46,519 bases of DNA from Actinomycetota bacterium (GTDB lineage: Bacteria > Actinomycetota > Actinomycetes > Mycobacteriales > HKI-0501), in the NCBI GenBank assembly GCA_030840805.1, contig JAVEDU010000003.1, positions 1 to 46,519 on the forward strand, read 5' to 3'. Numbering within the stretch: the first letter of the stretch is position 1; each line of letters begins with the position of its first letter. The notes under the pieces were generated by a model. It searched no databases and was not told where the DNA came from. It was given only the letters and a program-made list of their open reading frames with translations. Both the position numbers and the translations under genes were made by a program. Below are positions 24,939 to 33,387 of the stretch, in pieces.

Positions 24939-25427
24939 CTACGGCACCGCATCCCAGAACCCGCAGCGGTGCTGGGCCGCGAGTGTCGCGTCGGCGAGCA
25001 CGGTGGAGTGGCCGCCGGCCCGTAGTGACAGCACCCGACCGGCGGCGTCGTGGCGCGGCCAGGACACCTCGCCCGGCACCACCGGTCGGCCGGTGTGCAG
25101 GAACGCTCCCCAGTACCGGATCATCTCCGCGCTCAGTCTGCGCTCGGCCGCCGTGAACGGCCGGTCGGCCGGGACCGAGTCGCGGAAGGCCGGCCAGAGG
25201 TACCGCAGCTCGGCACCGTGCCCGGCGCCCCACACATAGCCGGGCGGTCCCGCCGTGATCGCCGGTCCGGTGCGATGGTCGAACCGGTAGGTGTACGTCC
25301 GGGTGTGCCGTGCCGGGTCGCGCACGAGCAGGCGTCCCGGACAGCCGCCCAGGTCCACGCCGATGCCGCTGTCGGTGAGGACCGCCCCGGCCGGCGCCAG
25401 GACTCGTGCGGGTGCGGTGCGGAGCAT
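24939..25427 (-). CDS. C-terminal fragment of a type B carboxylesterase
   Basis: This 162-residue reading frame aligns in pattern only with the last third of type B carboxylesterases (about 500 residues): TYTYRFDHRTG, GAGHGAELRYLWP with the catalytic His, MIRYWGAFLHTGRPVVPG and AAQHRCGFWDAVP. The catalytic Ser (GESAG) and acidic residue are missing because the first two thirds are absent. ATG 25427 has GAAAGGA 7 nt upstream, so it may still be translated, but it cannot be an esterase on its own. It is best read as a gene remnant. Its 5' flank runs into the riboswitch promoter region on the other strand. Confidence 0.68.
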   Translation of the reverse strand: MLRTAPARVLAPAGAVLTDSGIGVDLGGCPGRLLVRDPARHTRTYTYRFDHRTGPAITAGPPGYVWGAGHGAELRYLWPAFRDSVPADRPFTAAERRLSAEMIRYWGAFLHTGRPVVPGEVSWPRHDAAGRVLSLRAGGHSTVLADATLAAQHRCGFWDAVP

Positions 25428-25520
25428 GGCCGCGTCCTTTCGCCCGGGGACGAACGCCCATCGTGACACCGTCGGGCGCGGGTGGTCTACGTCTCGGCGC
25501 GGGCGTCGGCGCCGGTCGGG

Positions 25521-25526
25521 TATACT
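25521..25526 (+). promoter_or_regulatory. -10 box of the riboswitch transcript
   Basis: TATACT is a near-consensus -10 hexamer in otherwise GC-rich DNA. Transcription would begin around 25532, exactly where the first stem of the riboswitch starts. The -35 region is weak (no TTGACA-like hexamer at 16-18 bp). Confidence 0.6.
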
Positions 25527-25530
25527 GGAA

Positions 25531-25638
25531 CGGTTGAAGGGGAGTAGCCCTCTCTGCCGGTGAGTCGACATGCTGGGACCTCGGTCCCCGGTTCCCGGGC
25601 CCGCGCTCGCCAGCGCGGGTGGGCGAGACCTTCGATCC
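25531..25638 (+). ncRNA. yybP-ykoY (Mn2+-sensing) riboswitch aptamer
   Basis: The conserved elements occur in order: GAAGGGGAGTAGCC (25536-25549), GTCGACATGCTGG (25564-25576) and GCGAGACCTTCG (25623-25634). Stem P1 is formed by 25531-25540 with 25629-25638 (eight or nine pairs, including two G-U). The variable arm between 25577 and 25620 holds a GC-rich hairpin. This is the yybP-ykoY family, shown in other bacteria to bind Mn2+ and to turn on manganese export genes such as mntP. It sits in the leader of a CaCA exchanger, whose transport of Mn2+ is therefore likely. Confidence 0.9.
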
Positions 25639-25667
25639 ACTGTCAGACGTCTGTCTGCCGCTGGGTC

Positions 25668-25717
25668 GAGGTGGCTCGCCAGCCGGTGCACCACCTCTCC
25701 CCACGGCTCGGGAGAGG
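25668..25717 (+). promoter_or_regulatory. Riboswitch expression platform: mutually exclusive hairpins hiding the RBS
   Basis: GAGGTGG (25668-25674) can pair with CCACCTC (25691-25697). CCTCTCCC (25694-25701) can instead pair perfectly with GGGAGAGG (25710-25717), which is the Shine-Dalgarno of the exchanger gene. The two stems share 25694-25697, so only one can form. This indicates translational control: Mn2+ binding would favour the first stem and free the ribosome site. The direction of switching is inferred. Confidence 0.65.
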
Positions 25718-25728
25718 AACCCAGCACC

Positions 25729-26787
25729 GTGCTCCACGTGGTCCTGTTACTCGGCTGTGCCGTGGTCATCTATCTGGCGTGCGAGTGGTTCGTGAACGCC
25801 GTCGAATGGCTCGGCGTCCAGCTCAAGTTCGGCCCCATCGCGGTCGGCACCATCCTTGCCGCGGCGGGTACTGCACTGCCCGAGAGCGTGGTGACGCTGG
25901 TCGCGGTGCTGTTCGGCAGCAAGGAACACGGCAGCGACATCGGCGTCGGAGCCGCGATGGGCGGCCCGCTCGTGGTCGGCACCATCGCGTACGGCGTCAC
26001 CGGCGCGATGATCCTCTGGCGGTACCGCAAGAAGCGCGTCAAGGCGCTCGCGACCGTCGGTGGCGGCGACCTCGCACAGTCCACGGAGGAGGGTGACGGG
26101 GCCGCCCCCGGACTGGACACCGTGGACACCCGCCGGCTCGCCCGGGACCAGTCCTGGTTCCTCGCGATCTTCGTGGTGAAGGTGGCCCTGGGCCTCGTCG
26201 CGTTCGCGGTCAAGCCGTGGCTCGGCCTGCTGTTCTTCCTGGCGTACGCCGTCTACTTCTGGCACGAGACCCGCAGCGGTGACGAGCAGGCCTCGGGTGA
26301 CGACCTGGAGCCGCTGAAGATCCAGCCGAGGCGCGCCGTGCCGGCCAAGCTCGCGGTGTGGACGCAGACGCTGCTCGCACTCGCCGTGGTGTTCGCGGCG
26401 TCGCAGCTGTTCGTCGCGCAGCTGGAGTGGGCCGGCCCCGCGCTGGGGCTGCCGTCCGTGGTCGTGGCGCTGCTGCTGTCGCCGATCGCCACCGAGCTGC
26501 CCGAGGTGATGAACGCGATCATCTGGGTCCGGCAGGGCAAGACGCAGCTCGCCGTCGCGAACATCTCCGGCGCCATGATGATCCAGGCCACCGTGCCGTC
26601 CGGCCTCGGCCTGCTGTTCACCCCGTGGCACTTCACCACGGCGCCGCTGCTCGCCGGTATCGCCACGATCGCGTCGGTGGCGTACCTGCTGTGGGTGATG
26701 CGGTCCGGCCGGATCACCGGCGGGCGGCTGCTGGCCGCCGGTGGGTTCTACCTGGCCTTCGCGGCCGGGCTGGTCCTCACGCTCTAG
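25729..26787 (+). CDS. CaCA-family cation exchanger (Na+/Ca2+ exchanger fold)
   Basis: The 352-residue membrane protein has two inverted alpha-repeats with the conserved acidic motifs GTALPESVVTLVAVLFG (near residue 45) and SPIATELPEVMNAIIW (near residue 255), separated by a charged cytosolic loop (GGDLAQSTEEGDG). This is the YrbG/NCX-type CaCA family, an ion-coupled exporter of divalent cations. GTG 25729 follows GGAGAGG with an 11-nt gap; the upstream frame reads through the riboswitch and is not coding. Control by a manganese riboswitch suggests Mn2+ as well as Ca2+ export. Confidence 0.88.
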   Translation: MLHVVLLLGCAVVIYLACEWFVNAVEWLGVQLKFGPIAVGTILAAAGTALPESVVTLVAVLFGSKEHGSDIGVGAAMGGPLVVGTIAYGVTGAMILWRYRKKRVKALATVGGGDLAQSTEEGDGAAPGLDTVDTRRLARDQSWFLAIFVVKVALGLVAFAVKPWLGLLFFLAYAVYFWHETRSGDEQASGDDLEPLKIQPRRAVPAKLAVWTQTLLALAVVFAASQLFVAQLEWAGPALGLPSVVVALLLSPIATELPEVMNAIIWVRQGKTQLAVANISGAMMIQATVPSGLGLLFTPWHFTTAPLLAGIATIASVAYLLWVMRSGRITGGRLLAAGGFYLAFAAGLVLTL

Positions 26788-26827
26788 CGGCGCGCGGGGT
26801 CGGTGCGCACCCCCCAGGATGTGAGGG

Positions 26828-28774
26828 GTGATCACCGCGCCGGCCCGGCCGCGGGCGGACCGTGTACGCAGCTGGCTGCTGCAGGGACTCGACGACGCCC
26901 CGATGGGTTCGCCCGGCCCGCGTCGGCCGGCTCCGCCGCAGCCGGTCACCCACCCCTGGTGGAAGGTGATGTGCCTGACCGGGCTGGACTACTTCTCCAC
27001 GCTCGGTTACCAGCCCGGCATCGCGGCGGTCGCCGCCGGCGTGCTGTCGCCGGTGGCCACGCTGGTGCTCGTCGTGCTGACCCTGGGCGGCGCGCTGCCG
27101 ATCTACCGGCGGGTCGCGGCGGAGAGCCCGCGCGGGCAGGGCTCGCTCGCGCTGCTGGAACGGGTGCTGCCGGAATGGGCCGGCAAGGTGTTCGTGCTGG
27201 TGTTGCTCGGGTTCGCGGCCACGGACTTCCTCATCACCATGACGCTGTCGGCCGCCGACGCGACCGCCCACGCCATCGAGAACCCGTTCGCCCCGGCCGC
27301 GCTGCACGACCGGCAGGTGTTGATCACGCTGGTCCTGCTGGCCCTCCTCGGGGCGGTGTTCCTGAAGGGGTTCACCGAGGCCATCGCGATCGCCGTCGGG
27401 CTCGTCGGGCTGTACCTCGTGCTGAACCTGGTCGTCGTCGCCACCGCGCTGGCGCGGCTCGCCGCGCACCCCGAGCTGGTGCGGAACTGGGAACGTGCGC
27501 TCACCACCCACTACTCCAGCCCGCTCGTGATGGCCGGGGTCGCGCTGCTGGTGTTCCCGCGGCTGGCACTCGGCCTGTCCGGGTTCGAGACCGGCGTCGC
27601 GGTGATGCCGCAGATCCGCGGCGAGCCGGGCGACACCGACGAACGGCCGCTGGGCCGCATCCGCGGCGCCCGGAAGCTGCTCACCACGGCCGCGCTGATC
27701 ATGAGCGTGTTCCTGCTGAGCAGCAGCGTGGTGACCACCGTGCTGATCCCCGCGAACGAGTTCCGGCCCGGCGGCGCCGCCAACGGCCGGGCGCTCGCGT
27801 ACCTGGCCCACGCCCAGCTCGGCGACGCCTTCGGCACCGCGTACGACCTCTCCACGATCGCGATCCTGTGGTTCGCCGGGGCGTCCGCGATGGCCGGCCT
27901 GCTCAACCTCGTACCGAAGTACCTGCCCCGGTACGGCATGGCGCCGGAGTGGGCGCGCGCCGTCCGCCCGCTCGTACTGGTGTTCACGGTCGTGGCGTTC
28001 CTGGTGACGTGGATCTTCCGCGCCGACGTGAACGCGCAGGGCGGGGCGTACGCCACCGGGGTGCTCGTGCTGATCACGTCCGCCGCCGTCGCGGTCACGC
28101 TCTCGGCCCACCGGCAGCGGCAGCGCCGCGCCAGCCGCTACTTCGGCGTGGTGGCCGCCGTGTTCGTCTACACCACGGTCACGAACATCGTCCAGCGGCC
28201 GGAGGGCGTCAAGATCGCCTCCTGCTTCATCGCCGGGATCCTGGTGGTGTCGTTCACGTCGCGGATCCTGCGCTCCTTCGAGCTGCGGGTGGACTCGGTC
28301 GAGTTCGACCTGGTGGCCGCGCGGTTCCTCGACGAGACGGCCGGGCCGGTCCGGATCGTCGCCAACGAACCCGACGAGCGGGACGCCCGGGAATACGCCG
28401 AGAAGGAGCGGGAGACGCGGGAGCGGGTCACCATCCCGCCGACGGACCCGCTGATGTTCCTGGAGGTCACGGTGACCGACCCTTCGGAGTTCTCCACCGA
28501 CGTGTGCGTGGTCGGTGAGGACCGGTTCGGGTACCGCATCCTGCGGGTCGACAGCCCGATCGTGCCCAACGCGATCGCCGCCGTGCTGCTGGCCGTGCGG
28601 GACCGCAAGGAGCGGGTGCCGCACGTCTACTTCGAGTGGACGGAGGGCAACCCGCTCTGGCAGCTGGTGCGGTTCCTGTTCCTCGGCGTGGGCGAGATCG
28701 CGCCGGTGACCCGGGAGGTGCTGCGGGAGGCGGAGCCCGAGCCGAAACGCCGCCCGGTGGTGCACGTCGCCTGA
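26828..28774 (+). CDS. APC-type transporter with soluble C-terminal domain
   Basis: The 648-residue protein has a polar N-terminus and about 12 hydrophobic helices starting at [20 protein letters not shown] (near residue 45). A cytosolic C-terminal part from about residue 490 includes [20 protein letters not shown] and [12 protein letters not shown]. It belongs to the APC superfamily; relatives are annotated as amino acid permeases, but the substrate is unknown. The GTG start at 26828 has GAGGGG immediately before it; the ATG at 26903 is a possible alternative. It follows the exchanger gene by 40 bp, so read-through from the riboswitch operon is possible. Confidence 0.85.
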   Translation: MITAPARPRADRVRSWLLQGLDDAPMGSPGPRRPAPPQPVTHPWWKVMCLTGLDYFSTLGYQPGIAAVAAGVLSPVATLVLVVLTLGGALPIYRRVAAESPRGQGSLALLERVLPEWAGKVFVLVLLGFAATDFLITMTLSAADATAHAIENPFAPAALHDRQVLITLVLLALLGAVFLKGFTEAIAIAVGLVGLYLVLNLVVVATALARLAAHPELVRNWERALTTHYSSPLVMAGVALLVFPRLALGLSGFETGVAVMPQIRGEPGDTDERPLGRIRGARKLLTTAALIMSVFLLSSSVVTTVLIPANEFRPGGAANGRALAYLAHAQLGDAFGTAYDLSTIAILWFAGASAMAGLLNLVPKYLPRYGMAPEWARAVRPLVLVFTVVAFLVTWIFRADVNAQGGAYATGVLVLITSAAVAVTLSAHRQRQRRASRYFGVVAAVFVYTTVTNIVQRPEGVKIASCFIAGILVVSFTSRILRSFELRVDSVEFDLVAARFLDETAGPVRIVANEPDERDAREYAEKERETRERVTIPPTDPLMFLEVTVTDPSEFSTDVCVVGEDRFGYRILRVDSPIVPNAIAAVLLAVRDRKERVPHVYFEWTEGNPLWQLVRFLFLGVGEIAPVTREVLREAEPEPKRRPVVHVA

Positions 28775-28856
28775 CGGCCCGGGTGCGGACCACCCCGGAT
28801 CGGGTGTTTCATGGTGCGCTGCGGACGGATCGGCAAACCAGGAGGTGTTCCACCGA

Positions 28857-30548
28857 GTGACCACGGCGGAGGGCAGGCTCGTCGCGGGCCGGTACCGGTT
28901 GCTCGATCAGCTGGGCAAGGGCGGGATGGGCGCGGTCTGGCGCGCGCGGGACGAGGTGCTCGGCCGCGAGGTCGCGGTCAAGGAGGTCCTGCTCCCACCC
29001 ACCGTGAGCGACGCCGCCCGGGACGGCCTGATCGAGCGGACCCGGCGGGAGGCCCGCCTCGCCGCCCGCCTCAACCACCCGAACGTGGTCACCGTCTTCG
29101 ACGTGGTGGACGACGACCACTGGCCGTGGCTGGTGATGGAGCTGGTCCCGTCCCGTTCGCTGACCGAGATCGTCGAGTCGGAGGGGCCGCTGCCGCCCGC
29201 GCGCGTGGCGGCCGTGGGACTGCAGCTGCTCGGGGCGCTCGACGCCGCCCACCGGGCCGGGGTGCTGCACCGCGACGTCAAGCCGGGGAACGTGCTGATC
29301 ACCCCGGAGGGCCGGGTCGTCCTCGGCGACTTCGGCATCGCGCGGCTGGAGGGCGACCCCGGCCTGACCGGTACCGGCCTGGTCATGGGTTCCCCGGCGT
29401 ACATGGCGCCGGAGCGGGCGCGGGGCCACCCCGTCGGTCCGGCGAGCGACCTGTGGTCTCTCGGCGCCACGCTGTACACCGCGGTGGAGGGACGGGCGCC
29501 GTTCAGCCGCGACGGTGCCCTGCCGACGCTCACGGCGGTCGTCACCGACGACCCCGACCCGTTCCGGCTCGCCGGACCGCTCGCGCCGGTGCTGAGCCGG
29601 GTGCTCGACCGGGACCCGACGCGGCGGCCCGGCTCCGCCGAGCTGCGGGCCGCGCTCCAGCCGCTGGCCACCGCGCCGCCGCCGTCGACCAGGGCGACCG
29701 CGGCGCCGCCGGCGCCGGCGACCACGACTCCGGAGAGCGCGGCCCCGCTCCGGGAGGTACAGCGGACCCGGGCGATGCCGGTACCGGCGGACCCCGCCCC
29801 GGCTGCGCGCGGTGCGGCCGGGATCGGCACCGTCCCCCCGGCCCTGCCGCCCCGGGTGGCGCCCCCGGCCACGTCCCCGGGTCGTTCACGCCGCCCCGCC
29901 CTGGTGATCGGAGCCGTCGCGCTGGTGGCGCTGACGGCACTCGTCGCCTGGGCCGCGCTGAAGCCGGACGGCACCCGCGGCACCCCGGCCGCGCGCTCGT
30001 CCGCCACGGCGGACCCGGCCCCGAGCCGCACCGTGCGGGAGTCCCCGTCCGCGGCGGACAGCCCGTCCCCGGCACCCTCCTCTGCCGCCCCCGCCGAGGG
30101 CTCGGGGACCGCGCCCGCCGGCTACACCCTGCGCAGCGACCGGACCGGCTTCTCGATCGCCGTGCCCGGCGACTGGACGATCGAGCGGGACGGCGAGCGG
30201 GTGTACTACCGCGACCCGCGCAGCATCCGGTACCTGCTGATCGACCAGACGGACGATCCGAAGGAGGATCCGGTCGCGGACTGGGAGCAGCAGGAGCGCA
30301 ACCGCAGTCCGCGGCTGCCCGACTACCGGCGGATCAAGATCGAGAAGGTGGACTACCGGCTCCGCGCCGCGGACTGGGAGTTCACGTGGACCGACGACGG
30401 CACGCCGGTCCACGTGCTCAACCGCGGGTTCGTGACGTCGGAGGACAAGGGGTACGCGATGTACCTGTACACACCGGCGGTGGACTGGGCCGCCAGCCAG
30501 GACGAGCTCCGGGTGTTCCAGCAGACGTTCGTGGCGGCGGGCGACTAG
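28857..30548 (+). CDS. Membrane-anchored Ser/Thr protein kinase
   Basis: The 563-residue protein has a complete Hanks-type kinase domain in residues 11-270: GKGGMGAVW loop, Lys42 in VAVKEVLL, catalytic HRDVKPGN (Asp140), DFGIA (Asp158) and GSPAYMAPERARG. An Ala/Pro-rich linker, one transmembrane helix (about residues 345-367) and an extracytoplasmic domain of about 190 residues follow. No PASTA repeats are present; the outer domain instead has TGFSIAVPGDWTIERDGERV and looks like a PsbP/Mog1-like or lipoprotein-type sensor fold. GGAGG (28841-28845) lies 11 nt before GTG 28857. Substrates and signal are unknown. Confidence 0.9.
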   Translation: MTTAEGRLVAGRYRLLDQLGKGGMGAVWRARDEVLGREVAVKEVLLPPTVSDAARDGLIERTRREARLAARLNHPNVVTVFDVVDDDHWPWLVMELVPSRSLTEIVESEGPLPPARVAAVGLQLLGALDAAHRAGVLHRDVKPGNVLITPEGRVVLGDFGIARLEGDPGLTGTGLVMGSPAYMAPERARGHPVGPASDLWSLGATLYTAVEGRAPFSRDGALPTLTAVVTDDPDPFRLAGPLAPVLSRVLDRDPTRRPGSAELRAALQPLATAPPPSTRATAAPPAPATTTPESAAPLREVQRTRAMPVPADPAPAARGAAGIGTVPPALPPRVAPPATSPGRSRRPALVIGAVALVALTALVAWAALKPDGTRGTPAARSSATADPAPSRTVRESPSAADSPSPAPSSAAPAEGSGTAPAGYTLRSDRTGFSIAVPGDWTIERDGERVYYRDPRSIRYLLIDQTDDPKEDPVADWEQQERNRSPRLPDYRRIKIEKVDYRLRAADWEFTWTDDGTPVHVLNRGFVTSEDKGYAMYLYTPAVDWAASQDELRVFQQTFVAAGD

Positions 30549-30592
30549 GGCGTACCGCCGCATCGCCCAGTCGACCCGGATAGCCTTCGGAT

Positions 30593-31201
30593 ATGGGGCA
30601 GGAGTCGATGCGGTCGAAGTTCCGGGCGCATGTCCGGGACGAGGCGCTCGACGTCTGCCACGCCCTCGCCATCGAACGGGGCTGGGCCCAGGTGCGTCTG
30701 TCGGAGGTCGCGGCCTCGGTGGGGGTGTCCCGGCCCACGCTGTACAAGGAGTTCGGCAGCAAGGACGGTCTGGGCGAGGCCCTGGTCCGCCGGGAGACCG
30801 AGCGGTTCCTGGTCGGGGTCCGGGAGACGCTGGACGCGCACGACGGGGACGTGGCCGGGGCGCTGACCGCGGCGGTGCAGTTCGCCCTGGTCACCGCGGA
30901 GGCGAACCCGCTGCTGCACGCGGTGCTGACCGCGACCCGAGGCAACGACGGCCTGCTGCCGATGCTCACCACCCGGTCCTCGCCGGTGCTCGACCCGGCC
31001 ACCGCCGCGCTGACCTACTGGTTCGCCGAGCACGCGCCGGAGCTGGACCAGACCGAGGTCCGCGAGGCCGTGGACGTGACCGTCCGTCTCGTGGTCAGCC
31101 ACCTGGTGCTGCCGGGGCCGGACCCGGAGCGCTCCGCCCGGCTGCTCGCCGAGGTCGCGATGCGGTACCTCGGCGTGGCGAGGACGCGAAACGCCGAGTA
31201 A
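30593..31201 (+). CDS. TetR/AcrR family transcriptional regulator
   Basis: The 202-residue protein has a TetR helix-turn-helix near residues 17-62 (RLSEVAASVGVSRPTLYKEF, GSKDGLGEALV) and a helical effector domain of the kind seen in mycobacterial TetR proteins (LLHAVLTATRGNDGLLPML). TAGCCT (30581-30586) lies 6 nt before the ATG, indicating a leaderless transcript. It is upstream of a cytochrome P450 in the same direction; palindromes in the gap between them are candidate operators. The ligand is probably a hydrophobic P450 substrate. Confidence 0.87.
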   Translation: MGQESMRSKFRAHVRDEALDVCHALAIERGWAQVRLSEVAASVGVSRPTLYKEFGSKDGLGEALVRRETERFLVGVRETLDAHDGDVAGALTAAVQFALVTAEANPLLHAVLTATRGNDGLLPMLTTRSSPVLDPATAALTYWFAEHAPELDQTEVREAVDVTVRLVVSHLVLPGPDPERSARLLAEVAMRYLGVARTRNAE

Positions 31202-31214
31202 GAACGTTTACATA

Positions 31215-31265
31215 GGCAACGGTATTGGCAACGGCATGACGCTGTGCCAGCGTGAGTCAACTCAC
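31215..31265. promoter_or_regulatory. Operator candidates upstream of the P450 gene
   Basis: Three elements lie in the gap: a direct repeat GGCAACGG (31215-31222, 31227-31234), an inverted repeat ACGCTG (31239-31244)/CAGCGT (31248-31253), and the 14-bp palindrome GTGAGT-CA-ACTCAC (31252-31265). The palindrome is the best TetR operator candidate. TTGGCA (31225-31230) could be a -35 element, though the -10 is poor. Confidence 0.5.
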
Positions 31266-31313
31266 ATCGCCGGTGCCGCCGCGAGGTGCCCGGCCCGGAG
31301 AGGGGAGACACCC

Positions 31314-32597
31314 GTGTCGGCGCCCACCACCACGTCCACCCGTGCGGATCGCCCGTACGACGAGGCCGACCTGTCCTCGCTCGCCTTCTGGCAGGCGACG
31401 GCGCAGGAGCGGGAGAAGACGTTCGCGGTCCTGCGTCGGGAGCGGCCCGTCACGTGGCACCCGCGGTCGGAGACCGCGATGTTCGACGACCCGAACGACG
31501 AGGGCTTCTGGGCCGTGGTCCGGCACCGGGACCTCGTCGAGGTGACCAAGCGGCACGACGACTTCATCTCCGGCCAGGGCATCGTGTTCGAGTCCCTGCC
31601 ACCGGAGCTGCTCGACGCCGGCCAGTCGTTCATCGCGATGGACCGGCCCCGGCACAGCAAGATCCGCCGGCTGGTGTCCTCCGCGTTCACGCCCCGGCAG
31701 CTCCGCCGCATCGACGACCGGATCCGGGCGAACGCCACGAAGATCGTCGACGACCTCGCCCCCCGCGGCGAGGCGGACTGGGTCACCGACGCGGCCCTGC
31801 TCCTCCCCATGCACAACATCTGCGACATGATCGGTATCCCGGACGCCGACCGCCTCCGGGTCGCGGAGCGGTCGCGCTATGTCGGCGGCTGGAACGACCC
31901 GGAGGTCATGCGGGGCCGGCCGATCCTGGAGACCATGTTCAACAACATGGTCGAGGGCCGGGAGTTCACGCTCTGGCTCGCCGCCCAGCGCCGGGAGGAC
32001 CCGAAGGACGACCTGATGAGCGCGCTCGTGCACGCGGAGGTCGACGGTGAGCGGCTGACCGACCACGAGGTCGCCGCGTTCTTCAGCCTGCTGACGATCG
32101 CGGGCAACGACACGACCCGGCAGAGCCTGAGCCTCACCATGCACGCGCTGACCCGGTTCCCCGACCAGCGCGCGTGGCTGATGGAAGACTTCGAGGGGCG
32201 GATCGGCACCGCGGTCGAGGAGTTCGTCCGGTGGGCGACGCCGATCATGACGTTCCGCCGTACCGCCGCGCACGACACCGAGCTCAACGGCACCCGGATC
32301 ACCGCCGGCGACAAGGTGATCATGTTCTACGCGTCGGCGAACTGGGACACCGAGGTGTTCGACCGGCCGGAGCGGTTCGACCTGTCCCGGCACCCGAACC
32401 CGCACGTGTCGTTCGGCGGCGGCGGCATCCACCACTGCCTCGGCATCCAGCTGGCCCGGACGCAGATCAGCGCGCTGTACCGGGAGGTGCTGCACCGGCT
32501 GCCGGACATCCACTCGACCGGCGAGCCGGTGTACGGCGTGAACAACTTCTTCCACACCGTGAACCACCTGCCGGTGCGGTTCACGCCGCGGCCCTAG
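31314..32597 (+). CDS. Cytochrome P450 (CYP124/125/142-like)
   Basis: The 427-residue soluble P450 has the I-helix oxygen-activation motif IAGNDTTRQ, the K-helix ExxR (EEFVRWATP), and the haem loop FGGGGIHHCLGIQLAR with the cysteine ligand. The C-terminal VYGVNNFFHTVNHLPVRF and long N-terminus resemble CYP124, CYP125 and CYP142, which hydroxylate lipid, sterol or isoprenoid side chains. GTG 31314 is preceded by a strong GGGGAG at 6-9 nt. The adjacent [3Fe-4S]-type ferredoxin is the likely electron donor. The TAG stop is reused inside the ferredoxin promoter (TAGGCT). Confidence 0.9.
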   Translation: MSAPTTTSTRADRPYDEADLSSLAFWQATAQEREKTFAVLRRERPVTWHPRSETAMFDDPNDEGFWAVVRHRDLVEVTKRHDDFISGQGIVFESLPPELLDAGQSFIAMDRPRHSKIRRLVSSAFTPRQLRRIDDRIRANATKIVDDLAPRGEADWVTDAALLLPMHNICDMIGIPDADRLRVAERSRYVGGWNDPEVMRGRPILETMFNNMVEGREFTLWLAAQRREDPKDDLMSALVHAEVDGERLTDHEVAAFFSLLTIAGNDTTRQSLSLTMHALTRFPDQRAWLMEDFEGRIGTAVEEFVRWATPIMTFRRTAAHDTELNGTRITAGDKVIMFYASANWDTEVFDRPERFDLSRHPNPHVSFGGGGIHHCLGIQLARTQISALYREVLHRLPDIHSTGEPVYGVNNFFHTVNHLPVRFTPRP

Positions 32598-32600
32598 GCT
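32595..32600 (+). promoter_or_regulatory. -10 box of ferredoxin gene overlapping the P450 stop codon
   Basis: TAGGCT contains the TAG stop of the P450 gene as its first three bases and lies 6 nt before the ferredoxin ATG. This is the spacing of leaderless actinobacterial promoters, so the ferredoxin may be transcribed independently as well as with the P450. Confidence 0.5.
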
Positions 32601-32606
32601 GCCGTC

Positions 32607-32798
32607 ATGAGAGTGCTCCACGATCCCGACCAGTGCGCGAACCTCGGCATGTGCGAGGCCGTCGAGCCCGGTGTCTTCGAGATCGGCGACGACGGGATGC
32701 TCCGGGTGCTCGTCCCGGAGCCGCCCGAGGCGCTGAGGTCGTCGGTCGAGGCGGCCTGCCTGGCCTGTCCGACCGGTGCCTTGCGGCTGGTGGACTGA
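32607..32798 (+). CDS. Small ferredoxin, [3Fe-4S] type
   Basis: The 63-residue protein has the P450-partner ferredoxin pattern: Cys10, Cys16 and Cys54 as cluster ligands (CANLGMC and CLACPTGALRLVD), with Leu13 where a 4Fe ferredoxin would have the second Cys and His is common. Cys51 is extra. It should pass single electrons to the P450 9 bp upstream. The PGVFEIGDDGMLRVL segment is typical of CYP-associated ferredoxins. Confidence 0.88.
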   Translation: MRVLHDPDQCANLGMCEAVEPGVFEIGDDGMLRVLVPEPPEALRSSVEAACLACPTGALRLVD

Positions 32799-32824
32799 CC
32801 CGGCGGCCTCCGCGACCAGTGGCG

Positions 32825-32869
32825 TGTCCGACGAGTCACCCGTCAGACCATCAGGCGACCCATCGGACA
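32825..32869. terminator. Possible convergent terminator
   Basis: TGTCCGA (32825-32831) and TCGGACA (32863-32869) are a perfect 7-bp inverted repeat with a 31-nt loop, between the ferredoxin and the convergent SRPBCC gene. There is no U-tract, and the loop is long, so this is weak. Confidence 0.3.
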
Positions 32870-32873
32870 GGCC

Positions 32874-33335
32874 CTAGACGATTGCGGGGGCCTCTGCGGC
32901 CGCCTTGACCCGGGCCAGCGTCGCCGCCATGCCCGCTCGGTTGTGGGCCTCGGTGTCCCCGACGCCGCGCAGCGCCGAACCGACCACGCGGATGAGCATG
33001 CCGCGGTGGTCCTCGAACGTCTCGGTCACCGTGCAGCCGCCGTCGGCGGGCTCGATCCGGTAGCCCCAGTGCGCGACGGGCAGCGGCCCCGCGTGGACCT
33101 CCCACGCCACCGCGTGGCCCGGCTCGTAGACCGACACCGTCCCGACCGTCGCCCAGCGACGCCGGCCGATCCGGTTGTAGCCCCGGAACCGCGCTCCCAC
33201 GGCCGGCGCGGAGAGCCGTCCGAGCCAGGTGACCCGGTGGCACTCGGGGGACCACTCACCCATCCGGGTGGGGTCGCCGATGAGCTCCCAGACCTGTTCG
33301 GGGGACGCGTCGATTGTCGTGCTGACCTCGATCAT
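32874..33335 (-). CDS. SRPBCC (START-like) family protein
   Basis: The 153-residue protein starts IEVSTTIDASPEQVWELIGD with PTRMGEWSPECHRVTWLG, the standard opening of the SRPBCC/polyketide cyclase 2 fold, followed by WEVHAGPLPVAHWGYRIEP and VTETFEDHRGML. These helix-grip proteins bind hydrophobic ligands in a cavity. AGGCTA (33343-33348, TAGCCT on the minus strand) is 7 nt upstream of the ATG, so a leaderless transcript is likely. It is divergent from the acetyltransferase gene. Ligand unknown. Confidence 0.85.
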   Translation of the reverse strand: MIEVSTTIDASPEQVWELIGDPTRMGEWSPECHRVTWLGRLSAPAVGARFRGYNRIGRRRWATVGTVSVYEPGHAVAWEVHAGPLPVAHWGYRIEPADGGCTVTETFEDHRGMLIRVVGSALRGVGDTEAHNRAGMAATLARVKAAAEAPAIV

Positions 33336-33387
33336 GTCCGAGAGGCTAGTGGTCACCGCCCCGCCCCGCGTACCGCAGACTGGTCCG

